Assembly (NCBI GenBank): GCA_963718195.1 | Contig: CAVQYQ010000010.1 | Coordinates: forward strand, 170,453 to 234,452 | From: MADRE3 sp963718195 | Lineage (GTDB): Bacteria; Desulfobacterota; Desulfobulbia; Desulfobulbales; Desulfocapsaceae | Length of the DNA stretch: 64,000 nucleotides | Direction: 5' to 3' | In this document: positions 37,060 to 46,727 of the stretch, piece after piece | Numbering within the stretch: position 1 is the stretch's first letter | Layout: the number at the start of each line of letters is the position of its first letter | Made by a program: the position numbers and the translations under genes | The notes under the pieces: generated by a model | The model's input: the letters and a program-made list of their open reading frames with translations, nothing else | Database searches by the model: none | Told to the model about the DNA's origin: nothing

Positions 37060-37446
37060 TCAGTGATGACAATTCCCGGACCCTTTGCATGCCTGAGCTG
37101 GACGCATGACCGGAAGCCTCCCTTCGACAAATTTTTTCACGGCACTATCAGCGTCAGTTACCGTGATATTGTCTGCAAAGTAGACGGTAATTCCGGCTTC
37201 ACTGAATCCCTGCATTGGCCGCGCCCCCATCCCTGATACAACAATTGCTTCAACACCCGCATTTTTCAACAGGTTAACAGGGGCGACACATCCTCCCTGG
37301 TCATGCGGTGTATTAGTAACCTGCTCAACGTGAACGACATCACTCTTTTCAAGCTCAACAACGGTAAAGACATCACAATGTCCGAAATGTTCAGATCGGG
37401 CTGCCTGCAACCCTCCTGGATTATCGGTGGGTATAGCTATTTTCAT
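37060..37446 (-). CDS. NifX/NifB-like iron-molybdenum cofactor-binding family protein
   Basis: A 128-residue protein of the dinitrogenase FeMo-cofactor biosynthesis family (PF02579). It shows MKIAIPTDNPG, RSEHFGHCDVFTVVE, an interior VVSGMGARPMQGF and a Cys/His-rich tail (CKGSGNCHH) that may bind metal. In anaerobes without nitrogenase such proteins handle Fe-S or Mo clusters; no nif genes are seen here. A GAGGAGAAC ribosome-binding sequence precedes the ATG. It is probably transcribed together with the DUF134 gene 104 bases downstream. Confidence 0.87.
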   Translation of the reverse strand: MKIAIPTDNPGGLQAARSEHFGHCDVFTVVELEKSDVVHVEQVTNTPHDQGGCVAPVNLLKNAGVEAIVVSGMGARPMQGFSEAGITVYFADNITVTDADSAVKKFVEGRLPVMRPAQACKGSGNCHH

Positions 37447-37495
37447 CTGTTCTCCTCATAATTGAAATTAAAACGGTACATTTTGTGCATATGTG

Positions 37496-37524
37496 TCTTT
37501 AATACCCGCTGGTCCCGGTGTCAA
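37496..37524 (-). promoter_or_regulatory. Candidate sigma-70 promoter of the nifX-like gene
   Basis: On the minus strand a perfect -35 TTGACA (37519-37524) lies 17 bp from TAAAGA (37496-37501), a weaker -10. The start codon is about 50 bases downstream. Confidence 0.35.
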
Positions 37525-37733
37525 GAGATAGTTTCGCCACTTTCGGGCCCCACATTCAATCAGGAATTCAATAGTTATCTCTCTTAACAAGCAATAGACA
37601 TGTTTTTTATAATCAGGTACATTATGCGCGACGACATCACCGTGAACGGTATGCATTGTTCACCCGTTACATGATCATTCAGCACTCTGACGTAAAACTG
37701 CCACTTGGGCTGACGATAATTATATTTAACCCT

Positions 37734-38312
37734 ATGCGTTTACGAATTTATCACCTCATTATCTTTACATTTTTCTATTTCTTTACCGTACATACGGCTC
37801 TATCTGAAACCACGGAGGTTTCCGGTCCTCATTTTACCGACATTATAGTAACCACTTCTGATACACATCTGCTCCTGTTCGGAGAATTGCGCAACAGCCT
37901 GACAAAGGAGATGGTAGACGGTCTGCATAGCGGTATCCCCATCACATTCTCGTTCTTTGTTGAACTTCAAAGAGATCAGCAAAACTGGGTTGATGAGGAA
38001 CTCGCTGTATTTTCGTTTTCACATAACCTCAATTTTGATACGCTCAAAAACATGTATCTTGTTGAAACCGAGGAGATTAACAATCAGAAGAGATCGACAG
38101 CGACACTGGAGGAAGCATCGAAAATACTTAACGAAATTAATGGCCTGAAGATTATTGAACTCAGCAGGCTCCAGCCGGAAAGCACATACAGAATAAAGGT
38201 TAAAGCGGATCTCTATAAAAAAACACTTCCCATGAGCCTCCACAATATCATTCCGTTTGTCTCCTGGTGGGATCTCAGCACCGACTGGTATACGGTGGAA
38301 TTTACCTATTGA
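37734..38312 (+). CDS. DUF4390 exported protein
   Basis: A 192-residue protein with a signal peptide (MRLRIYHLIIFTFFYFFTVHTALS) and a DUF4390 body (ITFSFFVELQRDQ, VFSFSHNLNFDTLKNMYLV, SLHNIIPFVSWWDLSTDWYTVEF). DUF4390 proteins are commonly encoded just before NtrY-type kinases in Desulfobacterota, as here with 12 bases between the genes, and may act as a periplasmic partner of the sensor. Start codon: ATG at 37734 gives the signal peptide but lacks a clear ribosome-binding sequence; the frame is open from TTG 37656 and ATG 37671. Confidence 0.8.
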   Translation: MRLRIYHLIIFTFFYFFTVHTALSETTEVSGPHFTDIIVTTSDTHLLLFGELRNSLTKEMVDGLHSGIPITFSFFVELQRDQQNWVDEELAVFSFSHNLNFDTLKNMYLVETEEINNQKRSTATLEEASKILNEINGLKIIELSRLQPESTYRIKVKADLYKKTLPMSLHNIIPFVSWWDLSTDWYTVEFTY

Positions 38313-38324
38313 TAATCACCGAAA

Positions 38325-40649
38325 ATGGCAGATAAAATCACCTCCCCGGAAACACCCTCTTCTTCAGGGTTTCTTCCGTTAAAACCCTACATTACTGAGC
38401 AGCAGCGTCAGGAGAAGAAGAGACTGATCAGGTGGGTAATCTTTTTCTGCCTCTGCCTCATTCCCCTGTTTGCCTGGTTTCAGGGACGACTGTTTGAACA
38501 GAACCTTGAACTACCCGTTAACAGTAACATTGTTATTTTTGCCCTGATCAATATCAATGTTATTCTCCTTCTGATCGTCCTCTTTCTGATCCTGAGAAAC
38601 CTGGCTGAACTTCTTTTCGAACGAAAGCTCAATATACTTGGCAGCAGACTCCGGACCAAGCTGGTCATATCCTTTTTATCACTGTCCTTGATACCGACCA
38701 TTCTGCTCTTCTTTGTTGCACTGCAATTTGTTTCCTCAAGTGTTGATTACTGGTTCAATGCAAGTATCGAAGATTCCCTCCAGGAGTCACTGGTTCTTGC
38801 CCAGGACCTGATCCAGGATTCACAGAAACAGGCAGAGATCACCGGTAATGACATACGCCTTCGCTTATCTCAGGAAACCAATGGCTCCCTGGCCCCAGAA
38901 CCCCTCTCAGCATTCTTAAAAGATATGGTTGCCCGAACTCCCGCCGGCATGCAGGCAAGCTTTACCATTATCATCGATCGCAGTGATCTTGAGATATACG
39001 AATCAACCCCTGGCCTTCAGGGCATCCTGCTTCCCAAGATACCTGTTGATCTGCTGCAGCAGGTCTTGAAAGAAGATATAAGCAGGTCAATTATTCAGGA
39101 AACATCCCGCGGTGAACTGGTACGGAACATCCGACAGATACATGTCGGCTCAGACCCCGAGAATCACGCGATACTGACCACTTCCTTTTTGATCAATCAG
39201 GAAAAAGTGGACCGGATGGCCAGGATTTCAAAGGGTATTGAAGACTATAGACAGCTGAAATACCTGAAAGGACCGTTTAAGTTCTGGCTTCTTCTGATCC
39301 TGCTCATTGTCACGCTGTTAATCGTCTTTGCCGCTATCTGGTTTGGTCTCCGCATTGCCCGGAGTATCACTGAGCCGGTTGACAAACTCGCCGGAGCAAC
39401 CAGAAGAGTGGCGCAGGGTGAATTTGACTTCACACTGGACAATGAGGAGGCATCGAATGATGAAATTGGCGTGCTGGTTACCTCATTTAACACGATGACG
39501 GCAAATATCAACAGCAGCAACCAGAAACTGGCAGAGACCCACAAGGCTCTGCAGGAAAGCTCTATTGAATCAGATCGACGACGACGCTATACAGAAATCA
39601 TCCTGGAGAATGTATCCGCCGGGGTTATCTCTTTAGATGACCATGGCCGGATCACCACGATCAACCGGTTCGCGGAAAAACTTCTGCGAATCAAGAGCAG
39701 CCAATATATCGGACTGAGTTATCGTCAGGCTCTGCCGCTGCAGTACATACTCATACTCAACAGATTCATGGAAGAGCTGTATGTCACTAAAAAGACCTCA
39801 GTAGAACAGCACCTGAAAGTCAATATACGCCGCAGTACCCTGTCATTACTTGTTAACTTTACCAGGCTCGAAGACGATAACGGAACACCGCTCGGATTTG
39901 TTCTTGTCTTCGACAACCTCACCAAACTTGAAAAGATGCAGAGAATGGCGGCCTGGCGAGAAGTGGCCAAACGAATTGCTCACGAAATCAAAAACCCCCT
40001 GACCCCTATTCAGCTGTCCGCACAACGGTTGCGTAGACGGTATCCAGAAATTCTGGAAGCGGACGATTCTGTTTTCGATCGCTGCACCCAAACGATCATC
40101 AGCCAGGTTGAAGAGCTGAAAAGACTTGTCAGCGAGTTTTCTCAATTTGCCAGAATGCCCCAAATCAGCAGGAGCCAGGCAGATTTAGTCGCCCTTACTG
40201 AGGACACGCTGGTCCTCTATCAGGAGGGGCACAAACATATCACCTTCAACTTCACCGCAGAACCTGATATTCCCCTGTTCTATTTTGATGCGGAACAGAT
40301 TAAACGATCAATCATTAATCTGCTCGACAATGCCGTTGCAGTTTTACCAGACAACGGTAAGATAGATATTGACATATCCCTGCAGCCGGAATCGCAGAAT
40401 GTACTCATTATAGTAGCCGATAATGGTCCGGGAATCTCGAAAGATAACAAGCTGAAGCTATTCGAACCTTACTTTTCCACCAAGAAAAGCGGGACAGGGC
40501 TTGGGCTGGCCATCGTCTCCACCATTGTGTCTGATCATGGTGGTTATATCAGGGTCCTGGATAATGATCCTCACGGGTCAGTTTTCGTAATTGAACTGCC
40601 TATCTCCGATGAAAATCGCCGCCATGATCACAGCCACAAAGATTATTAG
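38325..40649 (+). CDS. ntrY: NtrY-like membrane sensor histidine kinase
   Basis: A 774-residue sensor kinase. Three N-terminal membrane helices (about 34-54, 63-88, 107-130), a periplasmic region (about 130-318), a fourth helix (about 320-342), then HAMP, PAS (NVSAGVISLDDHGRITTINRFA), DHp with H box VAKRIAHEIKNPLTPIQLSAQRL, and an HATPase domain (NLLDNAVAVLP, DNGPGISKDN, GTGLGLAIV). The layout and the KNPLTPIQLSAQRLRRRY stretch are NtrY-like. It is followed at 23 bases by its probable response regulator. The signal is unknown; NtrY in other bacteria relates to nitrogen or redox state. Confidence 0.9.
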   Translation: MADKITSPETPSSSGFLPLKPYITEQQRQEKKRLIRWVIFFCLCLIPLFAWFQGRLFEQNLELPVNSNIVIFALININVILLLIVLFLILRNLAELLFERKLNILGSRLRTKLVISFLSLSLIPTILLFFVALQFVSSSVDYWFNASIEDSLQESLVLAQDLIQDSQKQAEITGNDIRLRLSQETNGSLAPEPLSAFLKDMVARTPAGMQASFTIIIDRSDLEIYESTPGLQGILLPKIPVDLLQQVLKEDISRSIIQETSRGELVRNIRQIHVGSDPENHAILTTSFLINQEKVDRMARISKGIEDYRQLKYLKGPFKFWLLLILLIVTLLIVFAAIWFGLRIARSITEPVDKLAGATRRVAQGEFDFTLDNEEASNDEIGVLVTSFNTMTANINSSNQKLAETHKALQESSIESDRRRRYTEIILENVSAGVISLDDHGRITTINRFAEKLLRIKSSQYIGLSYRQALPLQYILILNRFMEELYVTKKTSVEQHLKVNIRRSTLSLLVNFTRLEDDNGTPLGFVLVFDNLTKLEKMQRMAAWREVAKRIAHEIKNPLTPIQLSAQRLRRRYPEILEADDSVFDRCTQTIISQVEELKRLVSEFSQFARMPQISRSQADLVALTEDTLVLYQEGHKHITFNFTAEPDIPLFYFDAEQIKRSIINLLDNAVAVLPDNGKIDIDISLQPESQNVLIIVADNGPGISKDNKLKLFEPYFSTKKSGTGLGLAIVSTIVSDHGGYIRVLDNDPHGSVFVIELPISDENRRHDHSHKDY

Positions 40650-40672
40650 CGACTCAAACCAGTAGACCTCTG

Positions 40673-42040
40673 ATGAGAAAACAGATTCTGATTATTGATG
40701 ACGAAGAGAGTATCAGGGAGTCTCTTTCGGAAATACTGGAGGATGAGGGTTTTTCTGCGTGCATGGCACCGTCAGCCGAAACAGGTCTCGAACTCCTGGA
40801 AAACGGCACCATAGACCTCGTCCTGCTTGACATCTGGCTCGGTGATGGAATGGACGGATTGACTGCACTTGGCAAGATTAAAGAGGATTATGATATTCCC
40901 GTTATCATGATTTCCGGTCATGGAACGATCGAAACAGCAGTCCAGGCAACCCAAAGCGGTGCCTATGATTTCATTGAAAAGCCACTTTCATACGATAAAA
41001 TAATCCTTTCCATCAGCAACGGTTTACGCTATGCCCAGCTGGAACTTGAAAATCGACTCCTGCGCGAACATACGAGCCGTGCCGCAACAATCACCGGGAC
41101 ATCAAAAGCCGTTTCGGAATTGCGGGAACAGATATCCATGGTCGCGCCGACCGATGCCTGGGTGTTAATACGTGGCGACCATGGTACCGGCAAGGAACTG
41201 GTAGCCCAGGCGATTCACCAGCTGTCGACAAGTGCGACACAACCGATGATTGAAGTTAACTGTGCGGCGATACCCGATGAACTAATCGAATCAGAGCTAT
41301 TCGGTCATGAGAAAGGCTCTTTTACCGGGGCACATTCCAGTAAGCGGGGTAAATTTGATCAGGCGGATGGTGGCATACTCTTTCTTGACGAGATCGGTGA
41401 CATGAGTATGAAGACCCAAGCGAAAATCCTTCGGATTCTGCAGGAGCAGAAATTTGAGCGGGTCGGAGGCAATAAAACCATATCCGTTAACGTCAGGGTA
41501 CTGGCCGCAACAAACAAAAATCTTGAAGAAGAAATTGAGCGTGGCAATTTCAGGGCGGATCTCTTCTGGCGCCTCAATGTCGTACCCATCCATGTACCCC
41601 ACTTGAAGGACAGAATTGATGATATTCCGCTCCTGGTAGACGATCTGATGGAAAGACTTGTTGAAAAAGGACTCAAGAAAAAAGTCTTCTCGGCAGATGC
41701 ATTGACCGAGTTAATGTCTCATTCATGGCCCGGAAATGTTCGAGAATTGAGAAATTTCCTCGAACGGATTGCAATCATGTGCCCGGAAGAGGAGATTACC
41801 GCCCAACAGATCAGAACATTTCTGCTGCAGGACAGCAACCATCCGGGGATTTCCGATGAGGATACTCTGGCACCCTATCGCACCAACGACTTCAAGGAAG
41901 CACGAAAACGATTTGAGAAGGAATTTCTGCAATTCAAACTCACTGAGTTCGACGGAAATATTTCCAGAACTGCCGAACAGGTGGGACTGGAACGAAGCCA
42001 TCTCCATAAAAAACTAAAGAGCCTGGGAATCATTTCCTGA
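40673..42040 (+). CDS. ntrX: NtrX-like sigma-54-dependent response regulator
   Basis: A 455-residue activator of sigma-54 promoters. Receiver domain 1-120 (LIIDDEES, LVLLDIWLGDG with the acceptor Asp), AAA+ domain 140-380 with Walker A GDHGTGKELVAQAI (usually GESGTGKE), sigma-54 loop GSFTGAHSSKRGKF (GAFTGA type, Ala replaced by Ser), Walker B GGILFLDEIGDM, and a Fis-type HTH at the end (NISRTAEQVGLERSHLHKKLK). It is paired with ntrY. GSFTGA loops are common in NtrX, so sigma-54 contact is likely retained, but this was not tested. Confidence 0.9.
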   Translation: MRKQILIIDDEESIRESLSEILEDEGFSACMAPSAETGLELLENGTIDLVLLDIWLGDGMDGLTALGKIKEDYDIPVIMISGHGTIETAVQATQSGAYDFIEKPLSYDKIILSISNGLRYAQLELENRLLREHTSRAATITGTSKAVSELREQISMVAPTDAWVLIRGDHGTGKELVAQAIHQLSTSATQPMIEVNCAAIPDELIESELFGHEKGSFTGAHSSKRGKFDQADGGILFLDEIGDMSMKTQAKILRILQEQKFERVGGNKTISVNVRVLAATNKNLEEEIERGNFRADLFWRLNVVPIHVPHLKDRIDDIPLLVDDLMERLVEKGLKKKVFSADALTELMSHSWPGNVRELRNFLERIAIMCPEEEITAQQIRTFLLQDSNHPGISDEDTLAPYRTNDFKEARKRFEKEFLQFKLTEFDGNISRTAEQVGLERSHLHKKLKSLGIIS

Positions 42041-42096
42041 GCAGATGCATAACAGAAACACCCTATCAATTACACAATAGAGACAGGAGTCTTATT

Positions 42097-43071
42097 ATGG
42101 TTTTCCCCGAATACCGTCCCCGGCGTCTGAGAAGAAATGAATCTTTGCGCTCACTCGTGCGCGAGACTCAGCTGAGCATTTCGCAACTCGTCTATCCGCT
42201 TTTCATCATGCCTGGAAAGAATGTCAGGCAGGAAATCCCGTCAATGCCCGGTGTATACAGGATCAGTGTTGATCAACTCGGTGGCGAAGCGAAAGAATTA
42301 CTACAGCTCGGTATAAACAGTGTTATCCTCTTTGGTTTACCCGAAAAAAAAGATGCCATGGGATCCGGTGCCCATGCCAAAGACGGTATCATTCAGAGAG
42401 CCATCAGGGAACTGAAGCAGAAGGCACCAGATCTAACGGTTATTACCGATGTCTGTCTCTGTGAATATACCGATCATGGCCATTGCGGCTGCCTGATCGA
42501 TAATGAAGTGGATAATGATGCAACCCTTGAAATTCTTGCCCAGACTGCTCTCTCCCATGCACGGGCAGGTGCTGATATTGTTGCACCTTCAGATATGATG
42601 GACGGACGGGTGGCAGAAATCAGAAATGCCCTTGATGAGAACAATTTTGATATGATCCCAATCATGTCATACGCGGTGAAATATGCTTCCGCATTTTACG
42701 GGCCATTCCGAGATGCTGCCGATTGCGCACCCCAGTTCGGTGACCGGCGAAGCTACCAGATGGACCCGGCAAACAGCAGAGAGGCATTGCGGGAAGCCAC
42801 CCTTGATGTTGATGAGGGTGCCGACTTTCTGATGGTCAAGCCGGCGGTTGCCTATCTTGACATTATTTCAAAACTCCGTGATGAATTTGACCTGCCGATT
42901 GCCGCCTATCACGTCAGTGGAGAATATGCGATGATCAAGGCTGCCGAGGCGCAGGGCTGGATCGACGGGGAGAAGGTCATGTATGAGACCCTGATCTCCA
43001 TAAAACGCGCCGGGGCAGATATCATCCTGACCTATTTCGCCAAGGACATGGCCCGGTTACTGGCGCGATAA
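42097..43071 (+). CDS. hemB: Delta-aminolevulinic acid dehydratase
   Basis: Porphobilinogen synthase of tetrapyrrole synthesis, supplying haem, sirohaem and B12, which fits the cytochromes and the B12-dependent NrdJ here. The 324 residues include FVMPG-like LFIMPGKN, the metal-binding CLCEYTDHGHCG, and the two active-site lysines in SYAVKYASAFYGPFRDAA and LMVKPA. It lies 56 bases after ntrX and may have its own promoter. Confidence 0.96.
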   Translation: MVFPEYRPRRLRRNESLRSLVRETQLSISQLVYPLFIMPGKNVRQEIPSMPGVYRISVDQLGGEAKELLQLGINSVILFGLPEKKDAMGSGAHAKDGIIQRAIRELKQKAPDLTVITDVCLCEYTDHGHCGCLIDNEVDNDATLEILAQTALSHARAGADIVAPSDMMDGRVAEIRNALDENNFDMIPIMSYAVKYASAFYGPFRDAADCAPQFGDRRSYQMDPANSREALREATLDVDEGADFLMVKPAVAYLDIISKLRDEFDLPIAAYHVSGEYAMIKAAEAQGWIDGEKVMYETLISIKRAGADIILTYFAKDMARLLAR

Positions 43072-43080
43072 AAGCTGTCC

Positions 43081-43482
43081 TTATTTAATGTTGCCCTTTC
43101 TCAACTCACCTGTATGCTCTTGCTTGCTCCACCACAGCCAGAGTATACAGGCTATCACTGCACCCATGACATCCGCTACGACATCGGAGACACTGGGATA
43201 GCGTCCCGGGACAAACGACTGGTGAAACTCATCGCTGATCCCGTATACGAGGCAGATGAGTATCGACACACCAGCGACCACCCCTTTTGCAGAGCGGCGG
43301 TAACGATCTGAAAACGCATAGATCAGGGTAGTGCAGAGTAATCCATATACCGCCAGGTGCGCCAGCTTATCGGCCCAACGAAAATCATAGGGAGCAAAGA
43401 GATCACCAGGCTGGTGAGACAGGAAAAAAATAACCCCCATGATCAAGACCACGGGGGCAATGCTGACAATTGGCGATCTCAT
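43081..43482 (-). CDS. VanZ-family membrane protein
   Basis: A 133-residue protein with four probable helices. FLSHQPG, DKLAHLAVYGLLC and SDEFHQSFVPGRYPSVSDVVADVMGA are typical VanZ-like motifs. The molecular role of this family is unclear; in glycopeptide-resistant bacteria VanZ raises teicoplanin tolerance, but most homologues are unrelated to resistance. Start: ATG 43482, next to a TTG at 43485. It follows the SEC-C gene by a few bases in the nrdJ operon and converges on hemB. Confidence 0.8.
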   Translation of the reverse strand: MRSPIVSIAPVVLIMGVIFFLSHQPGDLFAPYDFRWADKLAHLAVYGLLCTTLIYAFSDRYRRSAKGVVAGVSILICLVYGISDEFHQSFVPGRYPSVSDVVADVMGAVIACILWLWWSKQEHTGELRKGNIK

Positions 43483-43487
43483 CAATA

Positions 43488-44003
43488 CTATTGACCGCTG
43501 CCGGAATCAATATGAATTTCCTTGAGCATCTCCGGTGGTACCTTTTTCTTGATACGTCTTATGGATGCTGACAGCTCTTTGACCGGACAATCTTCCAACG
43601 TTTCGGAAATTCGGTCACGATAGGTCGTTAAGCGAACCTCTTTGTTGACGATCTCAAACGTATGGCTCCATTCGATCTCGATGGTCTGGGGATTCTCGTC
43701 AATGGGCACCGATAAACGAGCTTTTCCGTTAACCAGCTGCACACAGTCAGACTGGGTAACTTCAAAAAGCCAGCCATTTCCCTGGGTCGTGGCGAACAGC
43801 ACAAACACGCCTAGCTCTTTTAGTATGGGCCGTTGCTGCTCCGCTGCCAGAGAAATATCTTCAACTGCGGACATCAGCGATATTTTCATCTGTTCCTCAG
43901 GGGTGGCCAAACGCTCCTGCACCTGGGGATTGCGAGCACAGCAATGCTTATATTTTCTGCCACTACCGCATGGACATTTTTCGTTTCTTCCAATTTTGGC
44001 CAT
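43488..44003 (-). CDS. SEC-C motif (YecA-like) protein
   Basis: A 171-residue protein opening with a SEC-C zinc motif (KIGRNEKCPCGSGRKYKHCC), as found at the C-terminus of SecA and in many small proteins. The remainder is not a family I recognise. It lies 40 bases downstream of nrdJ and just before the VanZ gene, probably co-transcribed. The motif may bind zinc and ribosomes or SecB-like partners; the role is unknown. Confidence 0.8.
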   Translation of the reverse strand: MAKIGRNEKCPCGSGRKYKHCCARNPQVQERLATPEEQMKISLMSAVEDISLAAEQQRPILKELGVFVLFATTQGNGWLFEVTQSDCVQLVNGKARLSVPIDENPQTIEIEWSHTFEIVNKEVRLTTYRDRISETLEDCPVKELSASIRRIKKKVPPEMLKEIHIDSGSGQ

Positions 44004-44042
44004 CGTCTCTCTCTTAACTCGAAATGTATGGAAACCCTTGCC

Positions 44043-46217
44043 CTATGAGCACTTGCTGTAACCACAGCTCTTGCACGTCTCGCACCCTTCTTCAAAAACC
44101 AGCTGACCTGAACATTCCGGGCAGGTTGAAGCAAACCCATACTGGGTACCGGCCATAAACGATTTAAACAGCTTACTCAGTTGAGCAGGCAAATCGAGCA
44201 TATGGCCGCTCGAACGGTCCAGTTGCTTGATAATTTCTGCCATCGGCACATTGAAACGCAGTGCCAGGGAGACGATGCGGCAGGTAGTCGTCCACATGGT
44301 CGATTTATCTTTGAGGTCGATGCGGTTATCGAACGGAAATTTTGCAAACACTTCCATCGGTTTCTCATTCTCGTCAAAGCAGACGATGATATAGACCGAT
44401 TTCTGATCCTGATCTTTAACCCGGTAGCGTTTGGCGTTGAGCATGTCCGGAAGATTCCGCTTGAGACTGCCGTTTTCGCCAACGGTCGCCATTTTCTGGG
44501 ATTTTTCGGAATGCTCCTTGGTATTGAGAACCTGTGAGTCTCTGGAACCGTCGCGATAGACGGTCAGCCCTTTACATCCGAGGTTGTAGCCGAGGATATA
44601 GGCAAGTTTGACATCGTCACGGCTTGCATTATTGGGAAGGTTGATGGTTTTTGAGATGGAGCTGTCAACCCCGCTCTGCTGCAGGATACCCTGCATCTTG
44701 ATATGATCTTCAGGTTTTATGTCCTGAGCGGTCCGGAAGACTGCCTGCCACTTCTCAGGAATCTCCTCGTGCCCGATCACCGTCCCGCTGTCGGCCACCT
44801 TGCTCATCAACTCCTCTGAATAAAACCCTTCAGATTTGGCTACCTCTTCAAAGTACTTGTTGATCAGGATAAGCCGGTCTCCGTCCATAACATGCTTTAT
44901 CATCACGATCGAGAAATACGGCTCACATCCCGAGGCACAATCGGCAATCATTGAAACGGTTCCGGTCGGCTGAATCGATGTCAAAGCCGCGTTCCGGCGA
45001 GGTACGTAATCGTTGATCCCGGCATCATAAGCGGGAAACGGACCCCGTTCTTCAGCCAACCGCTCAGACTCGGCCTGAGAGGCGTCGTGAATAAAGTTCA
45101 TGATATCGGACGCCAACTGGCGTCCCTCATCACTGGCGTAGGGTGTCTCGAGCTGAATCAGCAGGTCGTGCAGCCCCATGATCCCCATCCCGATTTTTCG
45201 GGTTTTAAGGGTCATCTCACCGATCTCTGGGATAGGGAACCGGTTACAGTCTATAACATTATCGAGGAACACCGTTGCAGTCTGCACCGTTTTTTCAAGC
45301 CGCGGAAAATCAACGGCACCATTTTTAACGAAGTTTGCCAGATTTATGGAGCCGAGATTACAACTCTCATAGGGAAGCAGCCATTGTTCACCACACGGGT
45401 TGGTCGCTTCAAAAAGACCAAGATTTGGCGTCGGATTATCCCTGTTGGCGGAATCGAGAAATAGTACGCCGGGCTCACCATTATGCCAGGCCAGATCGAC
45501 TATTTTTTCAAACACTTCCCGGGCATTCAGACTCTTGACAACAGCACCGGTTGATGGCTCAAGAAGATCATAATCACCGTCCTGCTCAAGAGCAGTCATA
45601 AAGGCATCGGTTATGGCAACACTGAAATTAAAGTTATTAAAGTGATTCTGGTCCTGTTTTGCAGAAATAAAATCGAGGATATCGGGATGATCAATGCGCA
45701 ACACCCCCATATTCGCACCACGCCGTTTTCCGCCCTGTTTGATGGTTTCGGTTGCCGCATCAAACACTGCTGCAAAGGAAAGCGGTCCCGAGGCGACCCC
45801 CTGGGTAGATCGGACAGAGGCATTTTTAGAACGAAGCCTGGAAAATGAATAGCCGGTGCCGCCGCCCGTTTTGTGAACGAGAGCTCCGTTCCTGATGGCT
45901 GTGAAAATACCGTCCATCGAGTCTTCGACAGGCAGCACAAAACAGGCTGAGAGTTGCCCGAGGTCTGTACCTGCATTCATCAGGCAGGGCGAATTGGGGA
46001 GAAAATCCATATGATAAATCATCTCAAAGAACCTGTCGTGCAGTTCATTAGTGTTCTGCTGCTCATCCCCCCCTTTCGCAACGGCATCTGCAACACGACG
46101 ACAAAGCATCTCCCAGGTCTCAATAGGCTGGCCCTCGGAATCTTTCAGGTAATATCTTCTTTTCAATACTGTTTCGGCGGTATCGGTCAATGCCTGTTTT
46201 TTCAAGTCAGGTGTCAT
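44043..46217 (-). CDS. nrdJ: Adenosylcobalamin-dependent ribonucleoside-diphosphate reductase
   Basis: Class II ribonucleotide reductase, making deoxynucleotides with a B12-derived radical, usable with or without oxygen. The 724 residues include GQLSACFVLPVEDSM, GGGTGYSFSRLR, NPCGEQWLLPYESCNLGSINL with the active-site cysteine, PTGTVSMIADCASGCEP and a C-terminal zinc-type region CPECSGQLVFEEGCETCKSCG. A good ribosome-binding sequence (AGAGGAAG) precedes the ATG. The SEC-C and VanZ genes follow in the same direction. No cobalamin riboswitch was seen upstream. Confidence 0.95.
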   Translation of the reverse strand: MTPDLKKQALTDTAETVLKRRYYLKDSEGQPIETWEMLCRRVADAVAKGGDEQQNTNELHDRFFEMIYHMDFLPNSPCLMNAGTDLGQLSACFVLPVEDSMDGIFTAIRNGALVHKTGGGTGYSFSRLRSKNASVRSTQGVASGPLSFAAVFDAATETIKQGGKRRGANMGVLRIDHPDILDFISAKQDQNHFNNFNFSVAITDAFMTALEQDGDYDLLEPSTGAVVKSLNAREVFEKIVDLAWHNGEPGVLFLDSANRDNPTPNLGLFEATNPCGEQWLLPYESCNLGSINLANFVKNGAVDFPRLEKTVQTATVFLDNVIDCNRFPIPEIGEMTLKTRKIGMGIMGLHDLLIQLETPYASDEGRQLASDIMNFIHDASQAESERLAEERGPFPAYDAGINDYVPRRNAALTSIQPTGTVSMIADCASGCEPYFSIVMIKHVMDGDRLILINKYFEEVAKSEGFYSEELMSKVADSGTVIGHEEIPEKWQAVFRTAQDIKPEDHIKMQGILQQSGVDSSISKTINLPNNASRDDVKLAYILGYNLGCKGLTVYRDGSRDSQVLNTKEHSEKSQKMATVGENGSLKRNLPDMLNAKRYRVKDQDQKSVYIIVCFDENEKPMEVFAKFPFDNRIDLKDKSTMWTTTCRIVSLALRFNVPMAEIIKQLDRSSGHMLDLPAQLSKLFKSFMAGTQYGFASTCPECSGQLVFEEGCETCKSCGYSKCS

Positions 46218-46727
46218 GAACTGGTTCTTCCTCTCTGGTGATTAAATATGGTGCTTCTCTGCCCTGAAGCATAGCACTGTTTTACTCGGTATTCACACGG
46301 ATGCTGTTCTCCTCTGGACCTCTCTCCAGGCAAAGGGAACACAAAAGCTTATACACTACATTTGCGACACCGACAACAACTAACTACAACATATGGTACA
46401 AAAACAGAAATAAGTGCAGTAAATCAGGTTGATAAACTATGACGGTTCAGGAAGGGTTTTGAGCTCAGATCAGTACGGTGAAATGTCAGTATTACTATTT
46501 CTGATAATAGACAGAAAAGAGGTTACAGACAACATCAACTGGACAGGATTTGATGCAGGTCAGTCTACCACATGAGAGCAGTTTATTAAATACATTATTT
46601 CGCCCAGTAATAGTGAATGAAGTATTAAGAATCTGTTATGGATTCAACTCGCATGAATCAGCCGGTAACAGGTTGAAATGCAGGAATATTTTAAAAGATG
46701 CTCCTGAGTGCTGGTGAGCAATAGCTG
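46218..46727. other. Intergenic region between gspD end and nrdJ start
   Basis: About 510 bases without a supportable gene. The part next to nrdJ holds its probable promoter and candidate NrdR sites. Nothing clear is seen in 46430-46727, which lies beyond the gspD 3' end; no strong terminator was recognised. Confidence 0.5.
46348..46401 (-). promoter_or_regulatory. Probable nrdJ promoter with NrdR-box-like repeats
   Basis: On the minus strand TTGTCG (46371-46376) and TATAAG (46348-46353) lie 17 bp apart, a fair sigma-70 promoter. On the plus strand two loose matches to the NrdR consensus (acaCwAtATaTwGtgt) occur at 46353-46368 (strong only in the half ACACTACAT) and 46386-46401 (ACA-N2-ATAT), about 33 bp apart, near the three-turn spacing usual for paired NrdR boxes. 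The matches are partial, so NrdR control is tentative. Confidence 0.35.

Noticed and set aside
36668..37446. Nitrogen fixation locus
   Set aside because: Only a NifX-like family protein and DUF134 are present; no structural or cofactor nif genes are seen.
37468..37656. 62-residue minus-strand frame upstream of the nifX-like gene
   Set aside because: No recognisable family and no clear ribosome-binding sequence; it covers the likely nifX promoter.
43081..43482. Glycopeptide resistance cluster (VanZ plus VanY-type gene)
   Set aside because: The two genes are 19 kb apart with no vanHAX; both families are common in non-resistant bacteria.
46218..46727. Cobalamin riboswitch before nrdJ
   Set aside because: No B12-box-like conserved core was seen in the region.
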